Part shown: positions 15,712 to 25,306 of the stretch, piece by piece | Numbering within the stretch: position 1 is the stretch's first letter | Layout of the letters: the number at the start of each line of letters is the position of its first letter | Origin: Granulosicoccus sp036478565 | GTDB taxonomy: Bacteria > Pseudomonadota > Gammaproteobacteria > Granulosicoccales > Granulosicoccaceae | Reading direction: 5' to 3' | Assembly (NCBI GenBank): GCA_965224525.1 | Contig: OZ245050.1 | Span: 4,464,001-4,528,000 of the forward strand | DNA: 64,000 bases | Made by a program: the position numbers and the translations under genes | Notes under the pieces: model-generated | What the model saw: the letters and a program-made list of their open reading frames with translations, nothing else | Told to the model about the DNA's origin: nothing | The model's database searches: none

Positions 15712-18700
15712 TCAGCTACCCGGATCCCTTTGAGGCAAACCCTTTGGCGCGGGCAGCTCATGAATCGTTACAGCGTCCGAGGTAACTGATCTTGCAAGAT
15801 CAACCACGTGATGGTGGTGCGTAAAATAAATAACCTGACCTGTTTTTGACATCGTCGCAAACTGCTCAAGTGTTGCGCTGGTGCGTTGGTCGTCGAAAGT
15901 TTCCATAATGTCGTCTGCGAAAAAGGGAGGCGGGCTCATGTTATCGGCATAGTGACGATAGGCAGCCATGCGTAGCGCAAGATACAATTGGTAACGGGTG
16001 CCGGTTGACAGCTCCGAAGCAAGTTTGGAAGCCCCGTATGCCGGATGTGCATACAAAACCTCCTGTTTTTTAAGCTGTTCGGGTGAAAGGCCTCGGAAGC
16101 GGTTGCGAGTCAACGTCGTGAAATACTCACTGGCAAGTGACAACATGGCGCTTTGGTGTTGCTGTCGATAACGGCGCATGCCCTCTTGCACAGCGCTAAT
16201 GCCAAGTCGTATGCATAGTGCGGAACAGGCTTGCTCTTGCAGTGACAAGCGTAAAGTCTCGCGCTCTTCTTCGAGGCGGGCAACCCGATTGTCTGCACCT
16301 ACAGCGGTGACCCGATCAATGGCCGATTGCAGAGTTGCAGCACACGACTCTCTTTCCCTCGCACTGTCCTCAAGAGCCGCATGAGCTGCGGTTATTTTAT
16401 CGGTAAGTTCAACGGCATCTATCGCGGAATATCCTCTGATAGCGCTGGTTGACAGGGCCTCGTTGGAAGTCGACTGTATTTCCTCTTGCAGATCGTCGAT
16501 TTGCTGTTGCAGCGTATGTCGTTCGCGGCATACGTCCAGTTTTAGCTGAAGTTCGCTATGTGTTGGCACCTGGAGAGCCTCCTTGCGACGTTCAAATTCG
16601 TCGAACACACCTGCCGCTTCAAGTCGGTGTTTCTCCAGGTCTGCGGCAGCGTTGAATTGTTGCTGTTGCAGTTCTTCCTTTTGTTTTGCCGCGGCTTCGA
16701 GCAAATGTTGCAACTTTAGTGAATTGTTCAGCCGTGGGTGTACTGATTTGTGTGCCACATTTTGCAGGGTAGTATCCTGGATGGCCTCAAGCCAGTCTTG
16801 CTGCAAGGTATTTTCTTCTTCTGTGAGTAGCTCCAGCGATTTCGTTCGAGCATTGAGGGCCGATGCAGCCTCATCGTTTTTTTGTTGCTGGTTTGTGTAT
16901 GCCAGCTGCTCGCTGGCCCAGGTTTCGGTCAGCGCACGCGCGTCCCGAATTCTTTCTTCCAGTGATGCTGGTAATAGAGGCTTGTCTGGCTTGAGCGCTA
17001 TTATCAGCGAGTCAAGCTCCTGGAGTGTCAGCGCCCGTTGAGCCTGACGAGTTTCCAGTAGTACATTCGCCTCATGGTATTCGGTGACAAGGGTCAACAC
17101 GGACTCGCGTTGTTGCAACCACTCCAGTAGTTGTCTGATGCCAGCGTCTGCTGGCAGCATCAGCTGTTTTGCAATGCAACTGATGCGACTGTCAATGTCT
17201 TCAAGCTCAGCTTCCAGCTTCATATGTTTTGCTTGAGAGGCTTCCTGTTCCAATTTGGTTTTACGTAAATCACTATCCATTGCGCGCAGGCGAGCGAGAC
17301 CTTGCAGACGGGTGTCATAGTGCTGTAGCCAGTTTTCGTGATCCCGTAAAGCTTGCTCGAACGCCTTGCTTGTTGGCTCTATATCGCTCTCGCTCAATAG
17401 CGCGTCGCGATGCTGCTGCCATCGTTGCCAGCAGAGGGCGAGACTGGTCGCCGGGTTTAGGTTAAAGCCAGCCTCGTTACCCTTCGTCTCGCCGCTAACG
17501 AGCGAGTTGATTGTGCTCTCGCTCAGATCCCGTCTTATGGTTTCAAGTGATTGCAGTTGCTGGCCTATGCTGGTTTGCGTATCTGTAGAAGCCTCCAGGC
17601 CAGCCAGAACTTTTGCACGAACATCTCGTAAACTATTAATTGTGTCCTGATCTGGTAGTGGCAGTTGGACAAGCTCATCAATTGTGGCATTCCACTGAAG
17701 CCTGGTCAAAGCTGTGCGCATGGATTGTTCGGTCTGACGGCAACCTTCTGTCAGAGCATCTGTTGGCCGGTTGTTCTCGTTGTCGTGAATGGTCTGTAAT
17801 CTGCGTTGTAGCGCAGTCGGATCAGTCGGTGAGTCGGATGTCGTCCGGACAAGCAAGGCCGGAGTATCAGCGCTCTGTCGCACTTCTTTTTCAGCACTGA
17901 TCTTCCGTGTACGCAGGTTTTCGCGTTGTTGCAGCAGTTGACGAAGTCTGTCTTCACGTGACGCGGTATTTGCCAACGTAGCTTCCGACTCAACTGTCTC
18001 AATGCCCAGCTCAGACATCAGGGTTGCTATGTGTGGATTCGTTGGTTCTGCTTCAGCGTTGAGTGTTTTGCTCAGTTTATCCAGGTTGTCAGTCAGTTGC
18101 TTTCTGGTAGCAGTAGCATTGCTGAGCGCAGTGTTGAATTGATTCGATTTGGCGCTTTCCCACCAGTCTACCGGTACGGCTGGAAGTGTTTCCAAAGCCT
18201 CGAGTTGATCTTCCAAATGCGCTAACTTCCGGGAGATCTGCCTTAACCTTTGTGCATTCTCCAATGCATTGCATTTGCTGCGCAAGGCATTGTCGCGCTC
18301 AATGCATTCTTCCAGCGCATTACTGCGCAGGTCGCGTTCGGCCAGCAGTTGCTCAAATTCTTTTGCCCGGGTATCAAGCGCTGCAATGTCCTTATCAAGT
18401 TCTGAAAGACTGCTCTTCAACTTCCTAAGTGGGTCTTTATTCGCATTGGGGCGATAGAACGAAGCCTCCTCTTCCATCAGAGACTCCAGCCGTCGGTGAA
18501 TGCCGACAAGGCCTGAGCCGGCAGAAAACAGCAGATTGCCCAGCTCCCCCTTGCTTGCCAGAATATCCTTGCCGCCTTGTTCCAGCGTTGCCTCATCCAT
18601 AGAAAACATGGCGCAGTACGTGGGCCTGTCGAGCCCGTTGAGAAAAGGTGTCAGTTGCAGTTGTTCAAAAGCCTGACCGTTCAAGTCCTGCAGGCCCCTG

Positions 18701-18966
18701 CCGGTACGCGTGAAACCTTGCGACCGACTGTCGTGGGTTATTGTGGCGTCGATACGCAGTGCCGCCCGTTTGTGTTGAAATGTGTAGCTGCTCTTATGAG
18801 GAATACCAAAGAGCGCATCAAGCAGTGCATTGAATACGGTGGACTTGCCAGCTTCGTTGTCACCATAGATAATGTGTAAGTCGCATTCAGCGGCAGTGCG
18901 GCCAAAATCGATTTCGTGATCGTCGAAGTGTCCGTATCGACGCAGTGCAAGGCGCTCAATCCGCAT
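15712..18966 (-). CDS. SMC/SbcC-like ATPase (YhaN family)
   Basis: 1084 aa. The N-terminal ABC half has IYGDNEAGKST (Walker A, residues 33-43) after LALRRYGHFDDHEIDFG. A very long helical, coiled-coil region rich in Glu, Gln, Leu and Arg (about 170-900) follows. The C-terminal half has ELSTGTRYQLYLALRM (ABC signature) and PPFFADDIMETFDDQR (Walker B). This is the layout of SbcC/Rad50, and the GDNEAGKST form and gene partner match YhaN. The family acts with an Mre11-like nuclease on DNA ends or hairpins. Its start overlaps the end of yhaO by 11 bp, so the subunits are coupled. Confidence 0.85.
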   Translation of the reverse strand: MRIERLALRRYGHFDDHEIDFGRTAAECDLHIIYGDNEAGKSTVFNALLDALFGIPHKSSYTFQHKRAALRIDATITHDSRSQGFTRTGRGLQDLNGQAFEQLQLTPFLNGLDRPTYCAMFSMDEATLEQGGKDILASKGELGNLLFSAGSGLVGIHRRLESLMEEEASFYRPNANKDPLRKLKSSLSELDKDIAALDTRAKEFEQLLAERDLRSNALEECIERDNALRSKCNALENAQRLRQISRKLAHLEDQLEALETLPAVPVDWWESAKSNQFNTALSNATATRKQLTDNLDKLSKTLNAEAEPTNPHIATLMSELGIETVESEATLANTASREDRLRQLLQQRENLRTRKISAEKEVRQSADTPALLVRTTSDSPTDPTALQRRLQTIHDNENNRPTDALTEGCRQTEQSMRTALTRLQWNATIDELVQLPLPDQDTINSLRDVRAKVLAGLEASTDTQTSIGQQLQSLETIRRDLSESTINSLVSGETKGNEAGFNLNPATSLALCWQRWQQHRDALLSESDIEPTSKAFEQALRDHENWLQHYDTRLQGLARLRAMDSDLRKTKLEQEASQAKHMKLEAELEDIDSRISCIAKQLMLPADAGIRQLLEWLQQRESVLTLVTEYHEANVLLETRQAQRALTLQELDSLIIALKPDKPLLPASLEERIRDARALTETWASEQLAYTNQQQKNDEAASALNARTKSLELLTEEENTLQQDWLEAIQDTTLQNVAHKSVHPRLNNSLKLQHLLEAAAKQKEELQQQQFNAAADLEKHRLEAAGVFDEFERRKEALQVPTHSELQLKLDVCRERHTLQQQIDDLQEEIQSTSNEALSTSAIRGYSAIDAVELTDKITAAHAALEDSARERESCAATLQSAIDRVTAVGADNRVARLEEERETLRLSLQEQACSALCIRLGISAVQEGMRRYRQQHQSAMLSLASEYFTTLTRNRFRGLSPEQLKKQEVLYAHPAYGASKLASELSTGTRYQLYLALRMAAYRHYADNMSPPPFFADDIMETFDDQRTSATLEQFATMSKTGQVIYFTHHHHVVDLARSVTSDAVTIHELPAPKGLPQRDPGS

Positions 18967-20221
18967 AGTCTTCCGTACTTTGCAAGCGAGCCATGACGCG
19001 TGCTATTCCTTCGCTCAAAAGCTGCTCTTTTATTTCCGCTTGCGCAGCTTCACTTTTGCCCAGAAAGTCACGTTCGCGGGCAGGCAGCAGTTTTTTCAAT
19101 GTCGACCACTCTTCATCGACTTGCATTTGTAAAGCAGTGCTCTTGAGCAAGTCATCATCAATCAATTGTTCGATAGCGATGTCATCATTGCTGTCATCAA
19201 CTGAATTGCTATTGATCGATACAGAAATTTTCAGTCGTTCTATCCACAGGCCAGCGTGTTCGGAAGCCAGATGCTTTGACTCCTCATGCAGTCGAGCTTG
19301 CTGGTCAGTAAGCTCGAAGGCAAGGTCAGTGTGACCTGTAAGCAGTAGTCGCAATATCATTTGCGCAGCATTACGGGATTCTGTTGTTTCGGTTAAAGCA
19401 CGGTCAATTTTCCCAAGTACTGAATTCCAGTTACTGGTATCGCTGACGTCAATCGTCAAGGTGCGAAAAGCCACCACATCAACGGCGCGAAATTCAATCT
19501 GAGGTGGCTGACCTTTTTGCAAACTGACCAGTGTTACCGAGCAAGGGCCAGATTCGTTAATATGGCGACCCTGTGGAATACCTGGCATGACGACAGCCGG
19601 CTTAGCGTTGTGGACTTTGCGCTTGTGGATATGCCCCAGTGCCCAATAGTCGTAACCAAAATTGATCAAATCGGACAAGGCGCAAGGTGCATAGGGGTCG
19701 TGATTCGGGCTCCCGTCAATGCTTGTGTGCATGATGCCTATGTGCAGAAGGTCGTCATCCGGCACTGCGAACTTATTCAGTAATGAATCCGGTGCGTGTC
19801 GGTGTCGAAAACTGACACCGTGAATCTTGATGCGCTCATCAACCAGTACGGTGCTGCCTCGGCCGTCAAATATATGTACGTTGTCAGGTAGTCTCAGCGA
19901 TCGGGTTAGTACGGACTCGGCATCGTGATTGCCCTTGATGATAAAGACCCGGATATGATGTGCCTGCAAGCGGCGCATTTCAGCAGACAGGCTTGCCGCG
20001 GTCTTCTGGCTTTTTTGCTTGCCGTCATAGAGGTCGCCGGCTATCAGTAGTGCATCGACGCTTTCATCTATGCATAAGTCGACAATTCGCGTTAGTGTTC
20101 GACGAGTAGCGTTGCCGACCAGATCGCCCAGCGCCGGGTCAAGTAACGCCAGTGATTTCAGCGGTGAGTCGAGATGCAGATCTGCCGTGTGAACAAACCG
20201 GTACGGCTTCTGACAGGCCAT
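18956..20221 (-). CDS. Mre11/SbcD-like DNA nuclease (YhaO family)
   Basis: 421 aa. Phosphoesterase motifs: VHTADLHLDSPL (D14, H16), IAGDLYDGKQKS (D63), IIKGNHDAES, GIMHTS and ALGHIHKRKVH. These are the Mn-binding residues of Mre11/SbcD exonucleases. The C-terminal 180 residues are specific to the YhaO branch and probably contact the coiled-coil ATPase. Together with the YhaN-like protein it should form an SbcCD-type complex that processes damaged or blocked DNA ends. No transposase or defence genes are adjacent. Confidence 0.86.
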   Translation of the reverse strand: MACQKPYRFVHTADLHLDSPLKSLALLDPALGDLVGNATRRTLTRIVDLCIDESVDALLIAGDLYDGKQKSQKTAASLSAEMRRLQAHHIRVFIIKGNHDAESVLTRSLRLPDNVHIFDGRGSTVLVDERIKIHGVSFRHRHAPDSLLNKFAVPDDDLLHIGIMHTSIDGSPNHDPYAPCALSDLINFGYDYWALGHIHKRKVHNAKPAVVMPGIPQGRHINESGPCSVTLVSLQKGQPPQIEFRAVDVVAFRTLTIDVSDTSNWNSVLGKIDRALTETTESRNAAQMILRLLLTGHTDLAFELTDQQARLHEESKHLASEHAGLWIERLKISVSINSNSVDDSNDDIAIEQLIDDDLLKSTALQMQVDEEWSTLKKLLPARERDFLGKSEAAQAEIKEQLLSEGIARVMARLQSTEDYAD

Positions 20222-20260
20222 TTTCGAGAAAATGTGGACAGGAAGCGCCTAGTGTACTGG

Positions 20261-20350
20261 ATCAAATAAAGTGCAGGTTCAGGTCCGCCCCATTTTGTTA
20301 CATAAACAAAGGACAAATCTGATCCGCACGCATTATTTGACCTGCACAAT
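20261..20350. repeat. Short palindromic element between yhaO and the pilU-like gene
   Basis: GTGCAGGT (20271-20278) and ACCTGCAC (20340-20347) are perfect inverted repeats. Inside, GGTCCGCCCC on the left and ACAAATCTGATCCGCAC on the right resemble parts of the 14676 palindrome (ATCCGCCC; ACAAATCTGAT). It may be a diverged member of the same family or an unrelated REP-like unit. Confidence 0.45.
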
Positions 20351-20435
20351 AGCATGGCTCTTGACCAGTCTTGCAGGGTGTTTTGTTGTATAAAAAACCG
20401 GCGCAAACTCGCTGACCCGACAGGCATGATAAATA

Positions 20436-21887
20436 CTAGCCGATTCTGCCCATGCCGAATTGTTCGCCTTCATCTTCGTTTTCTTCGGGAGCGGGTGGTT
20501 CTTCTTCTGGCTCCAGCTCCATCGATAGTTCCAGCGTCAGTTCGGCTGCGGTAGCCGGTGGCTGTGCAGAGGCTGTGCTGTCGTCAGGTGCAGCCGACTC
20601 GGCGTCATTGGCAGATTTAGCGCTCGTATCATTTGCTTTGGAGGCTGCGAGTTGCGCCGCCATCATTGCATGTACATCCATGGCAGCGCTGTCCGGCTCA
20701 GGCTGGTCTGTGACTTCGCTGTCAGATTCCTCAGAGGACGCCTTTGACTCTTCTGCGGCTTTTGCTGCAGCAACTTGACTGGGTAGCTGACCGCGGAGAA
20801 GGATCTCAGGCTCTTCTTCTTCGCCGCCTTTTGTCGTGAGTTTGAACCGTAGTCGCAGATTGTTGGCGGAATCAGCATTTTTAAGGGCTTCTTCCTGGGC
20901 GATGCGACCTTCGAGCGCCAGATCGTAAAGTGCACTGTCAAACGTTTTCATGCCGTTGTTTTCCGACTTCAACATTGTTTCCTTAATGTCGCTAAGCTGG
21001 CCTTTCATGATCATTTGCTTGATGGTATGAGAGCCCAGCAGTATTTCGATCGCGGCACACCGTTTGCCATCGGTAGTTGCTACCAATCGCTGAGAAACGA
21101 TTGCGCGTATGTTGTTACCGATGTCGTGGAGTAGCTGGTTACGTCGCTCTTCCGGGAAGAAGTTGATGATTCTGTCCAAAGCCTGGTTGGCATTGTTGGC
21201 ATGTAGTGTTGAGATAGCCAGGTGCCCGGTTTCTGCAAATGCCAGCGCATGTTCCATTGTTTCGCGATCGCGGATTTCACCAATCAGAATGACATCGGGT
21301 GCTTGTCTGAGGGTGTTTTTCAGTGCCGTGTGAAAGCTCTGTGTATCCACACCAACTTCACGCTGATTGACGATACACTTTTTGTGAGTATGTACATATT
21401 CAACCGGGTCTTCGATAGTGATGATGTGGCCTCCGCTAGCGGAGTTGCGATGGTCGATCAATGCGGCAAGAGAGGTTGATTTCCCCGAACCAGTGCCGCC
21501 GACAAACAGAACCAGGCCATTCTTTGCAGTAATGACGTCTTTCAGAATTTCGGGTAAACCCAAGTCGTCCAGATTGGGAATTTCCGTTTGAATGTTACGC
21601 GCAACCAGTGATACTTCATTGCGTTGCTGGAAAATGTTGATTCGGAAGCGACCGATATCGTCCAGGTCAATCGCAAGGTTCATTTCAAGCTCACGCTCGA
21701 ATTCCTCGCGTTGCTCTTCATTCATAAGATCATTTGCGATTTTCGCAACTTCGCCGTGGACATAGGAAATGTCGCTTAGCGCGGTTAGCTCACCTGCGAA
21801 TTTTGCACTCGGCGGTGCGCCAGTAGACAGGTAAAGATCGGAGCCGTCAAAGTCGACCAAACGTTTCAGAAGCGCGTAGATATCCAT
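20436..21887 (-). CDS. pilU: Type IV pilus retraction ATPase, PilU-like, with acidic C-terminal tail
   Basis: 483 aa. The N-terminal domain is DGSDLYLSTGAPPSAKF (14-30). Walker A is GGTGSGKST (130-138), the Asp box is IITIEDPVEYVH, Walker B is PDVILIGEIRDRETM, and the His box is GHLAISTLHANNANQALDR. These place it in the PilT/PilU retraction ATPases; the N-terminal wording is closer to PilU. Usual length is about 380, so the last 110 residues are an extra tail: Ala/Ser/Glu/Asp-rich, strongly acidic and low-complexity (MELEPEEEPPAPEENEDEGE) ending GMGRIG. PilT is not next to it. The 291 bp between it and pilY1 contains no recognisable gene. Confidence 0.87.
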   Translation of the reverse strand: MDIYALLKRLVDFDGSDLYLSTGAPPSAKFAGELTALSDISYVHGEVAKIANDLMNEEQREEFERELEMNLAIDLDDIGRFRINIFQQRNEVSLVARNIQTEIPNLDDLGLPEILKDVITAKNGLVLFVGGTGSGKSTSLAALIDHRNSASGGHIITIEDPVEYVHTHKKCIVNQREVGVDTQSFHTALKNTLRQAPDVILIGEIRDRETMEHALAFAETGHLAISTLHANNANQALDRIINFFPEERRNQLLHDIGNNIRAIVSQRLVATTDGKRCAAIEILLGSHTIKQMIMKGQLSDIKETMLKSENNGMKTFDSALYDLALEGRIAQEEALKNADSANNLRLRFKLTTKGGEEEEPEILLRGQLPSQVAAAKAAEESKASSEESDSEVTDQPEPDSAAMDVHAMMAAQLAASKANDTSAKSANDAESAAPDDSTASAQPPATAAELTLELSMELEPEEEPPAPEENEDEGEQFGMGRIG

Positions 21888-22178
21888 GTGTTCGAATTTT
21901 CAATTGTAGTCTGGCAAGCAGGTACTGCTGTTATCGACGAGTATGGATAATTCATTGAGGTAAAGCGCGGGCCATCTGTAGAAAGAGGACGCAGCACACA
22001 CGTGCAATGAATTACGTTTAAGTGATCCTACGAGCCGTAACGCTCTGGCTTTGTTTCTCAAAGAGCCGCGATTAGGCAGTCACGTTCATGAAGACACCGA
22101 ATTCTCACGGGTGATAAATTCGATGCTTCATGAATTCAGTCCACAGGCGGTCAAGCCTACCCGCGGGCCCGGGATACC

Positions 22179-25127
22179 CTATTTCGAGTGCCAGAACACC
22201 CGGGAGAGTTGCTGGTCGATAAGGTTGACTGATTCCTTGTCTACAATGACCTGGACAGAGCCGGAGCCATCCGGAAATACAATGACCGGTGAGCTGGGTA
22301 TGCCAGCGTTGTTCAGTCGTCGAGTACGTATATTGCTATTGTCCGTTTCGTTCTTTGAACCATCCTCGGCGTATTTGACAGGTGCTGCTGAGGTGACATC
22401 CATCATGTAGAGCCGCGTGTAGTTTGCAGGCTTGCATGGATCACTGCTGCTGTCATCCGGTTGGAATGTTGTCGCCAATAGTTTGCCTTCGAAAGTGACA
22501 AGTCTGGAAAGCGCTTTCTCTCCGGCATTCAAGTCGATTCGCCAGCCACGCGCTGCATCCAGAGCGTCTGTTGCTGCCTGTTTCACGGTTGCGTTTGTGG
22601 AAGCAATCTCGTTGGCAGTGGTATCATAGAGGTTGCTGGCACCGATGGTTGAAAATCCGCTTACCGGAGCACCTTTGGCTAAGTCAACGTCACGCATCAT
22701 GTAAAATGCGTTATCAGAGCTTTTATTCATCGGGTCGGTGCGGTCACCCGAGCCGATGGATACAGACAGAAATTCCCCTTGAGCCGTGTTATTGAGTGCA
22801 ACGCTGGGTGCGTAGAAGAAACGTTGATGGTTACCATTTTCCAGATCAGCAAAACGCGTGACCTTGAACTGGCTGCTCAGGTTGACATCATTGAAATCCA
22901 CGCGCCATACCTGGCCACCCATGTCTCCCACATACAACCGATCAGCCATGCCATCGGCATCGCTGTCTATAACTGACAGGTCGGATGCAATGGAATACTT
23001 CATGTCTACAACGATTTTGTCTGCGCCCGATTTTGAAGCAGACCAGATCTTATGACCGTTCGCATCGACCATGAATAGTGCATTGCCGCTGGACTCTGTG
23101 CGAGCGGTTACGTTATCGAGATTTGCCGCATCATAACCACCACCGAAGACCAGTACGCGCTCTTCGTTGCCACCACGATTAACGTTGATCAGAGACATGC
23201 GCGACCAACTTTGCGCAAGGTTTTCAAATCCTGCCGTGTTGCTGTCAATAGACCATTTCAGCTTTGGTGCTACTGGGTTTGTTACATCCAGAGCATAGTA
23301 GGCATCGCCACCTCGACGCATACCAAACACAAGCATGACGGAATCACTGCCATTGACTATGCCATCGTTGTTTATATCATCATGCCAGCGCGTAATTGCG
23401 CCATCCAGTCCGTATATATGATCGCCCAAAGTTTGATAAACCATTTCAGGCAGGTGCGACAGCAGGCGTTTTGGCATAAATGCAAAAAGCTCTGTACCAC
23501 CGCTTATATCTGGCGAACCTGCATTGGGATCAAGCGGCGTGGTCGCATCGATAGCATGTAGCAATCCCTGGTTGGTCATGACATAGACAACTTTACGACC
23601 GTCATAGTTGATGCTGACACTTTTACTGTGCAGTGGATCTCCCATGCTCGCAGTCTGTATCCATGTCAGGGATTTGTCACGTAGCACAGAGCCGTTTGGT
23701 AGCCCCATCATGGCAGTTGAAATAGAGTTGTTGGACGCCTTGAGTTGGTGCACTGTGGCTGCTGCCAGGTTGACGCCGTTGGCAGGAATGTTTGAACCCA
23801 GGTAGGTGTAAAGTTTACGCGGGCCGCTTTCCATCTTCGCTGATGCGCCGCCAGCGGCAACAGCATTGCCATCTTCCGTTGGTGACCAAAAGCTCTGAGC
23901 GTTATCAGCGAACTGCAAACCGCTGGTGCCGTTTATGACAGCCGGGTCGCCCTTAATATCAACCAGACCTGTTGAGTCAACAAAGTAGCCTTTCAGATTA
24001 CCGTTCCAGCGATTGCTATCGGTCGGTGTAAACAAACTGAAATACGCGTGATTATCGTGAGAAAAACTTGCCCTGTCAATATCGATAGCAAGCTCTGTGA
24101 AGCCTTCTCCATCATAGCCCGCATCGGTTAACAACTCAGCTAATGCGTTGTCAAGTTGAGTCGGATTATTTGCCTGGAAGTACCGACCCTGGCCTTCAGT
24201 GGCAATACGCTCAAGATACGTCTTGCCAACGCCATTGATTGAGAATCCGATCGTATAGGTTTTTACAACACTTTTTGCATCGCCTGGTATTAGTTCTGTT
24301 GTTGCCAGGGTTCGAGCTATTTCCGGTGCGCAGTTACCATGGTAGGTAGTCTCGGTGATTGAGCCGAATATTGTGGTCGACAAGTCTTCACAACCTGATG
24401 CGTCGCTACCTATAATAGCTTTCAAAGAATCATTGTCCTGCAGTACGGTTGGTACGCCGTCAGAAATCAGGACGATATTATTAGCCTGACATTGCTGCGC
24501 TGGCGAAATATAGAATGCATTTCCAGGTGAATAGCTGGAAGGCATTGCTGCAAACTTACTACCGCCACTATAACGGTCATTGGTGGGGTCCCAGACATCC
24601 GGCTGGTAGTACCCGAGATCACCAGGGATCTGGTCAAGGTGTGTTACTGAACCGCCTCGAAAGTAGCGAGCTGCATCGACCAGAGCGTTGACTGTTGCTG
24701 TAGCGCCGATTGCATCTGTGCGATCAAGTTGCCGTGAAATAATTTCACGTACCGTAAAGCGCCCTGCTGGAATAGCCGGATCAATTGTGTTTGCATCGGC
24801 TTCCAAGTCTGAGACAGGCCACCGTACACCTGACGGAATACTCGAATACAATGATCCCAGGCCTGCGTTTATCTGACCGGAAAACAGGGCAAGCACACGA
24901 TTGACGGAATCCTTGAGGATGTCAATCCGGGCAGGCAGCGGGCTAAATTCACCTTGGACACCCCATTGCATGCTTCGGGAGTAGTCGAGAACAAACAGAA
25001 AATTTGGCTTTTTCGAGGTCTTGTAAACATCAGTATCGTCAGCCAGCGCAGGCAGACAGATAGTGGTCGCGATAGCTGCCGCCAGGCAGAACTGGCGCGC
25101 AATTGAACGTGTAACATTAGAATCCAT
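22179..25127 (-). CDS. pilY1: PilY1-like type IV pilus tip/adhesin protein
   Basis: 982 aa from the ATG at 25127; a start 14 codons earlier would put a charged stretch before the signal peptide (FCLAAAIATTICLPALAD). The N-terminal von Willebrand A-like region has a MIDAS motif FVLDYSRSM (D48, S50, S52). The C-terminal beta-propeller has a PilY1-type calcium loop (DDINNDGIVNGSDSV) followed by GMRRGGDAYYALDVTNP, and VGDMGGQVWRVDF. PilY1 is thought to prime pilus assembly and to control retraction and adhesion. The protein is somewhat shorter than the P. aeruginosa one (about 1160 aa). Minor pilins, usually upstream, are absent; an HTTM gene diverges from it. Confidence 0.87.
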   Translation of the reverse strand: MDSNVTRSIARQFCLAAAIATTICLPALADDTDVYKTSKKPNFLFVLDYSRSMQWGVQGEFSPLPARIDILKDSVNRVLALFSGQINAGLGSLYSSIPSGVRWPVSDLEADANTIDPAIPAGRFTVREIISRQLDRTDAIGATATVNALVDAARYFRGGSVTHLDQIPGDLGYYQPDVWDPTNDRYSGGSKFAAMPSSYSPGNAFYISPAQQCQANNIVLISDGVPTVLQDNDSLKAIIGSDASGCEDLSTTIFGSITETTYHGNCAPEIARTLATTELIPGDAKSVVKTYTIGFSINGVGKTYLERIATEGQGRYFQANNPTQLDNALAELLTDAGYDGEGFTELAIDIDRASFSHDNHAYFSLFTPTDSNRWNGNLKGYFVDSTGLVDIKGDPAVINGTSGLQFADNAQSFWSPTEDGNAVAAGGASAKMESGPRKLYTYLGSNIPANGVNLAAATVHQLKASNNSISTAMMGLPNGSVLRDKSLTWIQTASMGDPLHSKSVSINYDGRKVVYVMTNQGLLHAIDATTPLDPNAGSPDISGGTELFAFMPKRLLSHLPEMVYQTLGDHIYGLDGAITRWHDDINNDGIVNGSDSVMLVFGMRRGGDAYYALDVTNPVAPKLKWSIDSNTAGFENLAQSWSRMSLINVNRGGNEERVLVFGGGYDAANLDNVTARTESSGNALFMVDANGHKIWSASKSGADKIVVDMKYSIASDLSVIDSDADGMADRLYVGDMGGQVWRVDFNDVNLSSQFKVTRFADLENGNHQRFFYAPSVALNNTAQGEFLSVSIGSGDRTDPMNKSSDNAFYMMRDVDLAKGAPVSGFSTIGASNLYDTTANEIASTNATVKQAATDALDAARGWRIDLNAGEKALSRLVTFEGKLLATTFQPDDSSSDPCKPANYTRLYMMDVTSAAPVKYAEDGSKNETDNSNIRTRRLNNAGIPSSPVIVFPDGSGSVQVIVDKESVNLIDQQLSRVFWHSK

Positions 25128-25306
25128 GGCAGTGTTCCGTTCGATGTGAGTGCGCCGAGCCATCAGCACGGCTGTTCAGACCGTACTGGCAGTAAGGGCG
25201 AAGGTTATCTTCGATGTACAGCGGCACGTGGTGTACCCGTCTTGAGCGGAAGGGCAATTTGTGCGACCAGGCACTGTGCAAAATGAGTAATTGTCGAGGT
25301 TTTACG

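Noticed and set aside
16583..17041. 152-codon plus-strand frame inside yhaN
   Set aside because: Low-complexity Ser/Cys-rich translation of the complementary strand of a coiled-coil coding region; a shadow.
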